23,069 bases of DNA from the IMG/VR virus record IMGVR_UViG_3300046820_001667, positions 1-23,069 of that record; one strand, written 5' to 3'. Below are positions 15,476-21,780 of this stretch, piece after piece; the first letter of the stretch is position 1, and every line of letters starts with the position of its first letter. The notes below the pieces were generated by a model, which had not been told where the DNA came from, searched no databases, and saw nothing but the letters and a program-made list of their open reading frames with translations. Position numbers and translations under genes: made by a program. This DNA is from a virus.

Positions 15476-16593
15476 CTAAATAAAGAATTTTGGTTTAAAA
15501 AATTGTTAAACTGTTCTTCATCTAATACAAGTTGTTTAAATAACCCGGTATCCCTTGACTTAACATTTAACCTAACGGAGAGATTAGGTGCGTTAAATGA
15601 GTCAATCAGAAAAATAATATTATCATCTTTAGGAGTTTCATACCAAGTTTTTAATTTATATTTTGACATAATACGATTTCTAAATTCAACAAAATCTTGA
15701 ACAGTATAAACTTCATCACTTCTTTCATCCAATTTTTCTTTCATCTGTTCAAATTGATGAGCAACGTAATTATTAAATGATTTTGAATCAAATTTACTAT
15801 CATCTTGGAACTCATAACTATTTTCATACCAACCTCCAACATTATTACCCAACGCTTTTTGCATTATTGCGGTAACAATTTCTTTTGCATCCGAGTTAAA
15901 CATATTCAATTGTAATGCGCCCAAATACAAGTCGGCTAAACTAATCTCAACCTCATCCATATCATGATTAAGATTAATACCACTTTCTTCTAACGGTCTT
16001 TCAAACTCATCCTTTATTGCCTCTTTGGCAACTGTATTCATTTCAATGTCTTTTTCAACCGCAAAATCACCAAAAATGTAGTCCATTTCATTTGGAAACA
16101 AATCAAGTAACATATCAGATAACTCTACCTTATATTCGTCATCTTCAAGATTAAATTCCTTATTTGGTAAAATTGTTGTTGCAATATTTTTAAGAGTTTC
16201 CTTATTTTCGTCATTTAAATCATAATATATTCCATACCCTTCTTTAAAATCTTGTTCCACTTGATATGAATCCTTAAATTCATAACCATTATATGAATTA
16301 AGAGCGCCCATAAACCAAATGTCTTGCTCATCAATATCCAATTCTTCAAACAATTCTTTATCATCTTCAAATCGAATTGTAATAATTGATTGTCCCAAAG
16401 GTTCTTTTTGATAGATGTCGTATATGCTATCGTCAAGACGATATAACTCATCTTTACTAATTCTACCTTTTGAAAAGTTTCTAAGACCCACAACTAAATT
16501 TGTATCCGGTTCTTCTTCAGATTCTTGTTCAGTCTGTAATACCCTCTTAATGATACGATTAAGTTCAGATTCGGTTAATTTTATTACTTTCAT
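15457..16593 (-). CDS. acidic phage protein, possible internal head protein
   Basis: I do not recognise this 378-aa protein beyond its first 20 residues. An in-frame ATG at 16695 would add 34 residues but would run through the tmRNA 5' end and its promoter; the ATG at 16593 (MKVIKLTESELNRIIKRVLQ) is preceded by a TATTTAT box at 15 nt, so I choose it. This N-terminus (LTESELxRIIKRVL) recurs at the start of unrelated proteins in large Bacteroidota phages. KLTE followed by Ser fits the prohead-protease rule, so it may be a capsid-targeting peptide. The rest is acidic (runs such as EEEPD, DEQDIW, ELDIDE) and mainly helical, with no motif seen. Its 3' end carries the metallopeptidase promoter. Confidence 0.68.
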   Translation of the reverse strand: MKVIKLTESELNRIIKRVLQTEQESEEEPDTNLVVGLRNFSKGRISKDELYRLDDSIYDIYQKEPLGQSIITIRFEDDKELFEELDIDEQDIWFMGALNSYNGYEFKDSYQVEQDFKEGYGIYYDLNDENKETLKNIATTILPNKEFNLEDDEYKVELSDMLLDLFPNEMDYIFGDFAVEKDIEMNTVAKEAIKDEFERPLEESGINLNHDMDEVEISLADLYLGALQLNMFNSDAKEIVTAIMQKALGNNVGGWYENSYEFQDDSKFDSKSFNNYVAHQFEQMKEKLDERSDEVYTVQDFVEFRNRIMSKYKLKTWYETPKDDNIIFLIDSFNAPNLSVRLNVKSRDTGLFKQLVLDEEQFNNFLNQNSLFSLEDMY

Positions 16594-16608
16594 TAAAATG
16601 ATTTTACA

Positions 16609-16615
16609 ATAAATA
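16609..16615 (-). promoter_or_regulatory. TATTTAT box 15 nt upstream of the 378-aa gene
   Basis: The minus strand reads AGTATTTATTG, 15 nt before ATG at 16593 and 6 nt from the -33 element of the divergent tmRNA promoter. This supports the choice of start. Confidence 0.52.
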
Positions 16616-16620
16616 CTTTT

Positions 16621-16655
16621 TTTGTTTGGAATTTCAATATTTATGATTATCTTTG
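16621..16655 (+). promoter_or_regulatory. Bacteroidota-type promoter of the tmRNA gene
   Basis: Two TTTG copies at 16621-16628, of which the second (16625-16628) is followed by 19 nt and TATCTTTG (16648-16655). This is a full match to the Bacteroidota -33/-7 consensus. The mature tmRNA 5' end is 14 nt beyond the -7 element, leaving a short leader for RNase P to remove. Confidence 0.82.
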
Positions 16656-16669
16656 TACCACAATAATAA

Positions 16670-17060
16670 GGGGATGAAATGGTATTGACTGGCATATCTA
16701 CTTATTTGAGGCACGTAGTGAGATGTTCTCTATCACTTAAATCTATGGGTAACAAAATTATAAATGGCAACATTTTAAACAAAATGGCTCTAGTAGGTCT
16801 TGTACGTCAAGATGAGCTTGTGAACGTAGCGTAAGCAAACACACATTCGGGCCGGTGAGCGTTCAGCCTAGGAACAGAAGCTTTTACAAAGGTGTGGTAT
16901 CTACCCGAAAAGGTACAAGTGGAAGATTAGTTCTCAGTAAACCGAACCACTCTAAAATAAGGGAATTGTGAATTTTGTCAGTTTAGAAAAATTGAATAAA
17001 CGTGTAGTCTTGAATTTTTAGCGTGAGCAGCACTCGGCTTCGAAGCCGACATCTCCACCA
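16670..17060 (+). ncRNA. ssrA: tmRNA (transfer-messenger RNA)
   Basis: A 391-nt RNA that frees stalled ribosomes by acting as tRNA-Ala and then as a short mRNA. The ends pair as a 7-bp acceptor stem, GGGGAUG with CAUCUCC (one G-U), followed by ACCA. The 5' part has GGUAUUGACUGGC, matching the tmRNA consensus GGNUUCGACNGG. The T-arm is TCGGC-TTCGAA-GCCGA, with a loop that counts as six rather than seven nt. CACGU near 16712 pairs with ACGUG near 17000 as helix H2, with a bulge UAG as in E. coli. TTCGGG pairs with CCCGAA downstream, as in a pseudoknot. The tag frame is less certain: an open frame ends at TAA 16832-16834 and reads GLVRQDELVNVA from 16796. It would not end in the usual LAA. A terminator follows at once. 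Confidence 0.93.
16796..16834 (+). other. ssrA: candidate tmRNA tag-peptide frame
   Basis: GGT at 16796 follows a TAGTA that resembles the UAGUC before the E. coli resume codon. From there the frame reads GLVRQDELVNVA and stops at TAA. The DE-x-V-x-V-A pattern is only loosely like DENYALAA. The same frame is open back to 16748, so the true resume codon could be earlier. Confidence 0.4.
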
Positions 17061-17097
17061 AAAGAAAAACCCATCATACGATGGGTTTTTTGTTTTC
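17061..17097. terminator. bidirectional terminator between tmRNA and HNH gene
   Basis: AACCCATC (17068-17075) pairs with GATGGGTT (17080-17087) around ATAC, with a T run to the right and an A run to the left. It ends the tmRNA on the plus strand and the HNH gene on the minus strand. The HNH stop codon (17074-17076) lies inside the hairpin. Nearly the same 20-bp hairpin recurs at 22878-22897. Confidence 0.88.
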
Positions 17098-17616
17098 CAT
17101 AATTAACCCACAAAATTCTAACATTTGTTCGTGAGACATTGAATTTTTTGCATGATTCGCAGTAATTGAAATATATTGAATATTACCTTTAACATAACCT
17201 TTTGTTGAATCAATTCGGTCAATTGACGCAGTTACTAATGGGTTATTATTTTGAATATGAGTCGGTAAAGTTAATTTAACCCCACTGTAAACACAAACAT
17301 TACAACTATCCCATACTTTTTTTAAGTATTCCAAATCAACATCATATTCATAATTTCTTCTTTTAATTCTCCTTAAAAAATCTCTAAACCCTGTAAACTC
17401 ATCTCTATTATTACTTGAATGTTTGGAAATATCATAATTATTCTCCCTATCCGGAAAATTTTTTATGTTATTTTTACCGACACAACTTCTTGTACAAAAA
17501 TTCATTCTACCAAGTTTTTTGTTTCGATTCAACTCACTCAAAGGTTTTTCAAAAATAACCCCACAATTATCACAGGAACATTCGCCCATTTTTCGTTTCG
17601 ACTTATTTATACTCAT
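17074..17616 (-). CDS. HNH endonuclease with zinc finger (homing type)
   Basis: A 180-aa nuclease of the type found as free-standing homing genes in large phages. The N-terminus has a zinc-binding cluster, Cys13/Cys15/Cys18 with Cys41/Cys45 (CSCDNC and CTRSC). The middle is basic (RRIKRRNYEYDVDLEYL). The HNH part has Cys105 and Cys108 (CNVCVYSG), the SIDRID motif at 131-136, NGNIQ-like GNIQYIS (144-150) and the His/Asn pair ITANHAKN (151-158). It would cut or nick double-stranded DNA at a target often near its own gene. A TATTTAT box lies 14 nt before ATG. Its position right beside the tmRNA gene, whose terminator it shares, suggests insertion at this locus. The last codons form part of the terminator hairpin. 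Confidence 0.85.
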   Translation of the reverse strand: MSINKSKRKMGECSCDNCGVIFEKPLSELNRNKKLGRMNFCTRSCVGKNNIKNFPDRENNYDISKHSSNNRDEFTGFRDFLRRIKRRNYEYDVDLEYLKKVWDSCNVCVYSGVKLTLPTHIQNNNPLVTASIDRIDSTKGYVKGNIQYISITANHAKNSMSHEQMLEFCGLIMENKKPIV

Positions 17617-17630
17617 AATTTTCTTTTATA

Positions 17631-17637
17631 ATAAATA
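17631..17637 (-). promoter_or_regulatory. TATTTAT box 14 nt upstream of the HNH gene
   Basis: The minus strand reads CACTATTTATTATAAAAG, and exactly 14 nt separate the box from ATG. Same spacing as at the protease and Thr/Pro-repeat genes. Confidence 0.5.
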
Positions 17638-17704
17638 GTGTGGAGATGGTGAAAAGTTTGTGGAGGTGTATTTTTTATTTAAAAATTTTTATTATAATTA
17701 AACC

Positions 17705-18121
17705 ATGGGAACAGATTGTAACGTATGTAGTAATAAATGTTGGGGTATTGAAGGGTATGACGGAAGTTGTTGTACCATTGAAGACCGAGATTGGATTATG
17801 GGACCAATTAATGATTCTCACCAATTCATAGAAAAATTATCAGAAAAATTAGGTGAAAAAGTTAAACATGAGGATATCTTCATTGAATTTGAAGAAGGTA
17901 AAGAGTTATTCTCAGACAAACCTTCTTGGCAAACACCAATTTCATATCCCGCCTTTAGAGTTAAATTAGACAATAAGAAATTACCTTGTATTTTTTATGA
18001 TACAGACGAAAAAAAATGTATAGTATATGATATTAGACCTAAAACTTGTAGTTTATATGAATGTAATTACTATTCAGTTATTAAGTCAATTAATAAGATA
18101 AAAGAAACCCTACTAAAATAA
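17705..18121 (+). CDS. YkgJ-like cysteine cluster protein
   Basis: This 138-aa protein matches the YkgJ/UPF0153 type, small proteins thought to bind zinc or an iron-sulfur cluster. The cysteines are Cys5, Cys8 and Cys12 (CNVCSNKC), the pair Cys22-Cys23 (SCC), then Cys95, Cys105, Cys115 and Cys120 (PCIFYDTDEKKC, RPKTCSLYEC). The family function is unknown, although some relatives are linked to protein modification. The start is ATG 17705; I see neither promoter type immediately before it. The gap of 24 nt to the WCT-motif gene contains a TATTTAT box, so the two genes may be transcribed separately. Confidence 0.82.
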   Translation: MGTDCNVCSNKCWGIEGYDGSCCTIEDRDWIMGPINDSHQFIEKLSEKLGEKVKHEDIFIEFEEGKELFSDKPSWQTPISYPAFRVKLDNKKLPCIFYDTDEKKCIVYDIRPKTCSLYECNYYSVIKSINKIKETLLK

Positions 18122-18134
18122 GGAAAATTCGGAG

Positions 18135-18141
18135 TATTTAT
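18135..18141 (+). promoter_or_regulatory. TATTTAT box 4 nt upstream of the WCT-motif gene
   Basis: AGTATTTATTAATATGAA at 18133-18150, ATG included, is identical over 18 bases to 22201-22218 before the M15 gene. Spacing to ATG is 4 nt. Confidence 0.6.
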
Positions 18142-18145
18142 TAAT

Positions 18146-19630
18146 ATGAAATTAGTTAATATTTTACTTATCGAGGGTAGAAAAGAAGATTTAGAAAGGA
18201 AATATTCAGGAACACTTAGTCAACAAGTATTTGATTATGTCTTCAATGACCCTTTTATGAAAAAAACCAATTACAAATATGGTAATTTTCTTTTTAATAG
18301 CTTGAGATATAGTCATCCCGCCAAATGGGAACTTGACAACTCATTATCATTATTAAAAAAGTTCGATAAATTCTCAAAGAATCTTGAGAAAAAAGATATT
18401 AATCAATATGAAGATTTGTCCGATTTATCAATTGAACTTTCCGACTACAAATCCAAAAATCAATCAAAAAAAATTGATGATACCGAAACTGAAAAAGTTT
18501 ATGAAGACCCAAACATTTTAATTGTTCGTCCTTTAACTCATAAATCTTCTTGTAAGTATGGGGCGGGAACAAGATGGTGTACCACAGATTACGATAAAAC
18601 TCATTACGATAGATACACTAGTGGAACTCAAGGTTTATACTACATAATCCTAAAAAAATTCGACCAATCAAATAAGTTTTATAAGATTGCAATCCATAAA
18701 TCCCCATCAGGTGAGGATGAATGGTATGATGCACAGGACCAACCCTTCTCTAAAAGAGAAAAAGAAGTTTTTAATTTAGGAGCACCTAAAATTATTCAAA
18801 CGATTAATAACCATTACGAAAAGTTAAAAAACAAAAAGGGTAGTGATTTATTAAATAATGTTTTTGATGATAATAATACTTCGGCATCTTTCGATGTATC
18901 AAAAGATTTAAAGGTAGATGTACCGGTTTTTGTTGTATTTCGTTGGCCAGGAACCCTTGACGAGAATCATTATAATGTAATGATGGACTTAGTCGTTAAT
19001 GGTGAAATAGTTGATAGATATCTTTTATTTATTTTAGTATCATTTGAAGACGATTTTATTGACATGAACATTGAATTAGATGGTGAGGAAGGTTTTGAAA
19101 CAAATACAGATACTGATATGTCAGGTGAATCAATTTTTATAAAGTATGGTACAGAATTTTTTAAAAGTAAGACACCAGAGAATGGATTTAGCGCAATAAT
19201 GGATTCTGTTTATCGTTACTATTTAAGAAGATTAAAAAATGATAACAAATTTAGAGCATTAACACTAAAAGACCCAAGAAAAGTATGGACACCAAATAGA
19301 GATAGTTATGGTTATACATTCAAACAAAATAAAGGTTTAATCAAACAATTGGTTGATTCATTAAACTCCGGTAAAAAAATCACAAAATTAGATTTTTTAG
19401 TCGATACAGGAAAATTGGAGAAAAAAGAAGAGAACGGAAAAACTCTATATTCAACTCCCGGTACTAAGATGTTTAGACCGTCTTCAGATTTTAGAGGTCA
19501 TTTTTCTGCGTTATTTAACTCCGCAGTTTTAGCCGGAATTATCGCTTACGATAAAGAAGGTTCAAAATATTACATTAAAAAAGGTCCAAACTTCGAGGAC
19601 TTTGTAAGGGGAGAACTGACTGCACTTTAA
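18146..19630 (+). CDS. large phage protein with WCT motif, probably packaged
   Basis: This 494-aa protein belongs to a type I recall from many large phages: it begins MKLxNILLxEGRKEDLERKY, has the segment DINQYEDLSDL and a core RPLTHKSSCKYGAGTRWCTT (about residues 128-147) with the G-x-x-T-x-W-C-T signature. Its function is unknown to me. The first 10 residues, MKLVNILLIE followed by Gly, match the capsid-targeting peptides of T4 internal proteins, both in length and in the [I/L]xE-[A/G] end, so I infer packaging and cleavage by the gp21-like protease. The remainder contains an acidic beta-rich domain (about 255-360) and a basic C-terminal domain. There is no signal peptide for export and no membrane segment. 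The TATTTAT box 4 nt before ATG supports late expression. Confidence 0.78.
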   Translation: MKLVNILLIEGRKEDLERKYSGTLSQQVFDYVFNDPFMKKTNYKYGNFLFNSLRYSHPAKWELDNSLSLLKKFDKFSKNLEKKDINQYEDLSDLSIELSDYKSKNQSKKIDDTETEKVYEDPNILIVRPLTHKSSCKYGAGTRWCTTDYDKTHYDRYTSGTQGLYYIILKKFDQSNKFYKIAIHKSPSGEDEWYDAQDQPFSKREKEVFNLGAPKIIQTINNHYEKLKNKKGSDLLNNVFDDNNTSASFDVSKDLKVDVPVFVVFRWPGTLDENHYNVMMDLVVNGEIVDRYLLFILVSFEDDFIDMNIELDGEEGFETNTDTDMSGESIFIKYGTEFFKSKTPENGFSAIMDSVYRYYLRRLKNDNKFRALTLKDPRKVWTPNRDSYGYTFKQNKGLIKQLVDSLNSGKKITKLDFLVDTGKLEKKEENGKTLYSTPGTKMFRPSSDFRGHFSALFNSAVLAGIIAYDKEGSKYYIKKGPNFEDFVRGELTAL

Positions 19631-19649
19631 CAAACAATTATTTTATTTT

Positions 19650-19684
19650 TTTGTAGATATACTCAATTTTTTTGTCTATCTTTG
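19650..19684 (+). promoter_or_regulatory. Bacteroidota-type promoter before the 149-aa gene
   Basis: TTTG (19650-19653), 23 nt, then TATCTTTG (19677-19684). The -7 match is perfect; the spacer is a little long. It argues against the in-frame TTG at 19682 as start and for ATG at 19706. Confidence 0.6.
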
Positions 19685-19705
19685 CCAGATAAAATATGCG
19701 TGAAA

Positions 19706-20155
19706 ATGAAGGATAAAGATGAACAAAAACAACATCTAATTGATATGATGAAATCTGATGAAGAATTGGGGTTGTATGATGATTATGAATCATATGATAA
19801 AAAACAATTCAAACATGAGGTAACAGTTATCCCTAAAGAAGAAATTATTGGTAAGAGACCTGAGAAGTATTCTGAAAGATTTGATAATGATAAATCACCA
19901 ATAGGTAATCCTGAAACTTGGGGTAAGAGAATGGTTGATGAATCCCGAGAAATTAAAATTGAGAACATCTTTAACGATGTGAAAAGAGAAGGAGCTAAAA
20001 GAGTAATTCAACAACACAAAGTTCTAAGAGGGTTAAGTTTAGTCAACCCTATTCATTTATTTAGGGTGAGTGACGGTCATGGTGAATTTCCTGATGGTTA
20101 TAAATTAACTGAAAAAGGTATTCAATATATTATTGAACAATTATACAAAGAATAA
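19706..20155 (+). CDS. hypothetical protein, 149 aa
   Basis: I do not recognise this protein. An in-frame TTG at 19682 lies inside the -7 promoter element, so I start at ATG 19706 (MKDKDEQKQHL); GTG 19700 is another option. It is acidic at the front (LIDMMKSDEELGLYDDYESYDKK), has a middle with GNPETWGKRMVDESREIK and ends in a helix, GIQYIIEQLYKE. The last part (HLFRVSDGHGEFPDGYKLTEKG) looks like a small winged or beta-hairpin element. No catalytic motif is evident. It heads a run of short genes (20157, 20333, 20502) that overlap or nearly touch, so these are likely one transcript from the host-type promoter. Confidence 0.65.
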   Translation: MKDKDEQKQHLIDMMKSDEELGLYDDYESYDKKQFKHEVTVIPKEEIIGKRPEKYSERFDNDKSPIGNPETWGKRMVDESREIKIENIFNDVKREGAKRVIQQHKVLRGLSLVNPIHLFRVSDGHGEFPDGYKLTEKGIQYIIEQLYKE

Positions 20156-20156
20156 G

Positions 20157-20333
20157 ATGCAAAACACATTTACAATAGAAGAAATTAGAAAATATATCCT
20201 ATCACAGGATAGCTTGGGAGATGTCCTATACAATTTAAGTGTCTCAAAAATACTTCAGGCGAATGAACCAAAAACAAATGATATTGATTGGGACGATTTA
20301 AGTGATGATGAAATAAAAGAAATGTATGAATAA
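20157..20333 (+). CDS. small hypothetical phage protein, 58 aa
   Basis: The protein reads MQNTFTIEEIRKYILSQDSLG and continues DVLYNLSVSKI, ending in an acidic stretch DIDWDDLSDDEIKEMYE. An earlier in-frame ATG at 20133 would overlap the upstream gene by 23 nt; I prefer 20157, which starts right after that stop codon. Short proteins with an IEEIRKYILSQDSLGDVLYNL segment occur in other large phages without known function. It is helical and acidic and may bind another protein. Its stop overlaps the next ATG (TAATG). Confidence 0.6.
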   Translation: MQNTFTIEEIRKYILSQDSLGDVLYNLSVSKILQANEPKTNDIDWDDLSDDEIKEMYE

Positions 20334-20521
20334 TGAAAACAATAATTAAAAAATTAAAATTAAGAATCAAATTATTTTTTGTATTTTTGCGATGGTGTTG
20401 TCTATCCCCAATTGAGATTAAAGAACATTGGGATGATATGAATATCAAGTATTATAATGAGACAGACCCTAAAATGTTAAAAATATTTAAAGAATTAGAA
20501 GATGAAAGTAATATTTCTTGA
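20333..20521 (+). CDS. small protein with hydrophobic N-terminus, 62 aa
   Basis: This 62-aa protein begins MKTIIKKLKLRIKLFFVFLRW, a basic then hydrophobic segment that could insert in a membrane, followed by an acidic soluble half (IKEHWDDMNIKYYNETDPK). Its ATG overlaps the previous stop by one base (TAATG), and its end overlaps the next gene by 20 nt, which favours a real, coupled gene. I do not recognise it. Confidence 0.5.
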   Translation: MKTIIKKLKLRIKLFFVFLRWCCLSPIEIKEHWDDMNIKYYNETDPKMLKIFKELEDESNIS

Positions 20522-21077
20522 TAACGATGGTGTTATCTGTTTAGCGAACAATTGGGGTGGTAGAGCCAAAAAATGGAAGAAGTATAAAAAACTTAATCCT
20601 GAAGCAACCAGCGACACAGACGCGCCAGTTGATGTAAGATTTGACGACTTTGATAAAAAAGCCGTTAAGGTACTGAATCAAGTATTAGAAGAAACAGGAG
20701 CGGAATTAGTTGTTTCCTCTGATTGGAGATTATTTGCAACATTGGAAGAAATCGGAGAATACTACCTATCAAAAGGAATCTTAAAAGCACCAATCGCATT
20801 CACCAAACGATACATCGGTTGTGATAAACCGGATGAATTTGAATGGGTTAGACGAACAATGCACTTACAACAAAGATGTGTAGAAGTTAGACAATATCTA
20901 ACCGACCATCCTGAAGTTACACATTGGGCCTGTATCGATGATTTAGAGTTAGGTGAAAGAGATACTTACAATAGAGAACAAAAGTGGGGTTTATCAAACT
21001 TTGTTCATACACCAAGAGAAAATGAAGGAATCAAACAATCAGGGGTTAAAGAAAAATTATTAGAATACTTAAAATAA
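20502..21077 (+). CDS. HAD-superfamily phosphatase, RNA-repair-associated type
   Basis: A 191-aa HAD-like hydrolase. Motif I is FLDNDGV with nucleophile Asp7 and Asp9; motif II is VVSSDWR (71-77, Ser73/Ser74); motif IV is WACIDDLELG (Asp147/Asp148). This set, especially SSDWR and IDD, resembles the HAD domain found in 'Swiss army knife' RNA repair proteins. It would remove a phosphate, perhaps from a nucleic acid end or a nucleotide. Overlap with the upstream small gene (20 nt, other frame) suggests translational coupling. Substrate is inferred from domain similarity only. Confidence 0.8.
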   Translation: MKVIFLDNDGVICLANNWGGRAKKWKKYKKLNPEATSDTDAPVDVRFDDFDKKAVKVLNQVLEETGAELVVSSDWRLFATLEEIGEYYLSKGILKAPIAFTKRYIGCDKPDEFEWVRRTMHLQQRCVEVRQYLTDHPEVTHWACIDDLELGERDTYNREQKWGLSNFVHTPRENEGIKQSGVKEKLLEYLK

Positions 21078-21078
21078 C

Positions 21079-21116
21079 TTAATCATTTATTTGGTTGGTG
21101 TTGTATTAATGATTAA
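21079..21116. promoter_or_regulatory. 9-bp inverted repeat embracing a promoter
   Basis: TTAATCATT (21079-21087) and AATGATTAA (21108-21116) are perfect inverted copies 20 nt apart. They flank the -33 TTTG and touch the -7 element of the promoter at 21090-21121. An operator for a dimeric repressor is possible; a weak transcript hairpin is the alternative. Confidence 0.45.
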
Positions 21117-21121
21117 TTTTG
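21090..21121 (+). promoter_or_regulatory. Bacteroidota-type promoter before the 78-aa gene
   Basis: TTTG (21090-21093), a 20-nt spacer and TAATTTTG (21114-21121) match the TTTG/TAnnTTTG consensus. ATG follows at 21138 after 16 nt. Confidence 0.72.
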
Positions 21122-21137
21122 TATAAAATAATTAGAT

Positions 21138-21374
21138 ATGAAAAAAGAAACTTTAACGTGGTTCGATAAAATATTTAGACCGAAATTATACGATAAGATA
21201 ATGCGTGAAAAATTACTGATGATATTTGATGAGTTATTAGATGATGACAGTGAAATTAATGAGTGTCTTGAAGTGATTAATGAATATAGAGTGGATGATT
21301 TGTTAGACAAAATTACTAAATCGGGTCTAAAATCATTAACTAATGATGAATTAGCTTTCCTTAACAATCAATAA
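21138..21374 (+). CDS. hypothetical protein, 78 aa
   Basis: An acidic helical protein: MKKETLTWFDKIFRPKLYDK, then LLMIFDELLDDDSEINECLEVI and a final LTNDELAFLNNQ. I see no family match, membrane segment or motif. It is the first gene behind a clear host-type promoter and is followed after 10 nt by a HAD phosphatase, so it is probably an early-expressed gene of a three-gene operon (21138, 21385, 21767). Confidence 0.65.
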   Translation: MKKETLTWFDKIFRPKLYDKIMREKLLMIFDELLDDDSEINECLEVINEYRVDDLLDKITKSGLKSLTNDELAFLNNQ

Positions 21375-21384
21375 AAGAATCAAA

Positions 21385-21780
21385 ATGAGTAAAGTAATTA
21401 AGAATCCTACCTATTTTGTTGATATTGATGGTACTATAGTAAAGTATCGAAAATTTACTGAACTTAATGAGACCTCTTTGGAACCAATCCAAGACGTTAT
21501 TGATTATTTAAATGAACAATTTACTAATGGTGCAGTAATTATAGTTACAACCGCACGTCCTGATTCATATCGACTATTAACCGAACACGAACTAAATGTT
21601 ATTGGTTTGAAACATAATCAAATTGTCATGAATTGTGGTCGAGGTAGTCGAATAATCTTAAATGATTTGGACCCGGATAATTTGGAAATACCAAGAGCAG
21701 TTGGAATAAACCTGAAAAGGGATGAGGGATTAAAAAATATTACAATCCCGGACAATATTAATTCATATGAGTCAAATTAA
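21385..21780 (+). CDS. small HAD-superfamily phosphatase
   Basis: A 131-aa HAD hydrolase. Motif I is VDIDGTIVK, with Asp13 and Asp15; motif II is IIVTTARPDSYR (Thr55/Thr56); NCGRGSRIILNDLDP (about 83-97) carries a basic residue (Arg88) and the acidic motif IV. It lacks a large cap domain, so substrates could be bulky, such as a nucleic acid end or a phosphosugar. The distal segment PRAVGINLKRDEGL resembles that of phage and capsule-locus HAD proteins. It ends with a 14-nt overlap with the DUF2061 gene. The family call is strong and the substrate open; it is unlike the other HAD gene at 20502 in its motifs. Confidence 0.82.
   Translation: MSKVIKNPTYFVDIDGTIVKYRKFTELNETSLEPIQDVIDYLNEQFTNGAVIIVTTARPDSYRLLTEHELNVIGLKHNQIVMNCGRGSRIILNDLDPDNLEIPRAVGINLKRDEGLKNITIPDNINSYESN

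Noticed and set aside
16594-16695. Extension of the 15457 gene to an ATG at 16695
   Set aside because: It would run through the tmRNA 5' end and both divergent promoters; ATG 16593 has a TATTTAT box and a familiar phage N-terminus.
16670-17060. Ordinary tRNA gene at the 3' ACCA end
   Set aside because: The T-arm and acceptor 3' strand pair with bases 16670-16676, far upstream; there is no anticodon arm, as in tmRNA.
19682-19705. TTG start for the 149-aa gene
   Set aside because: The TTG is part of the -7 element TATCTTTG; ATG 19706 is in frame.
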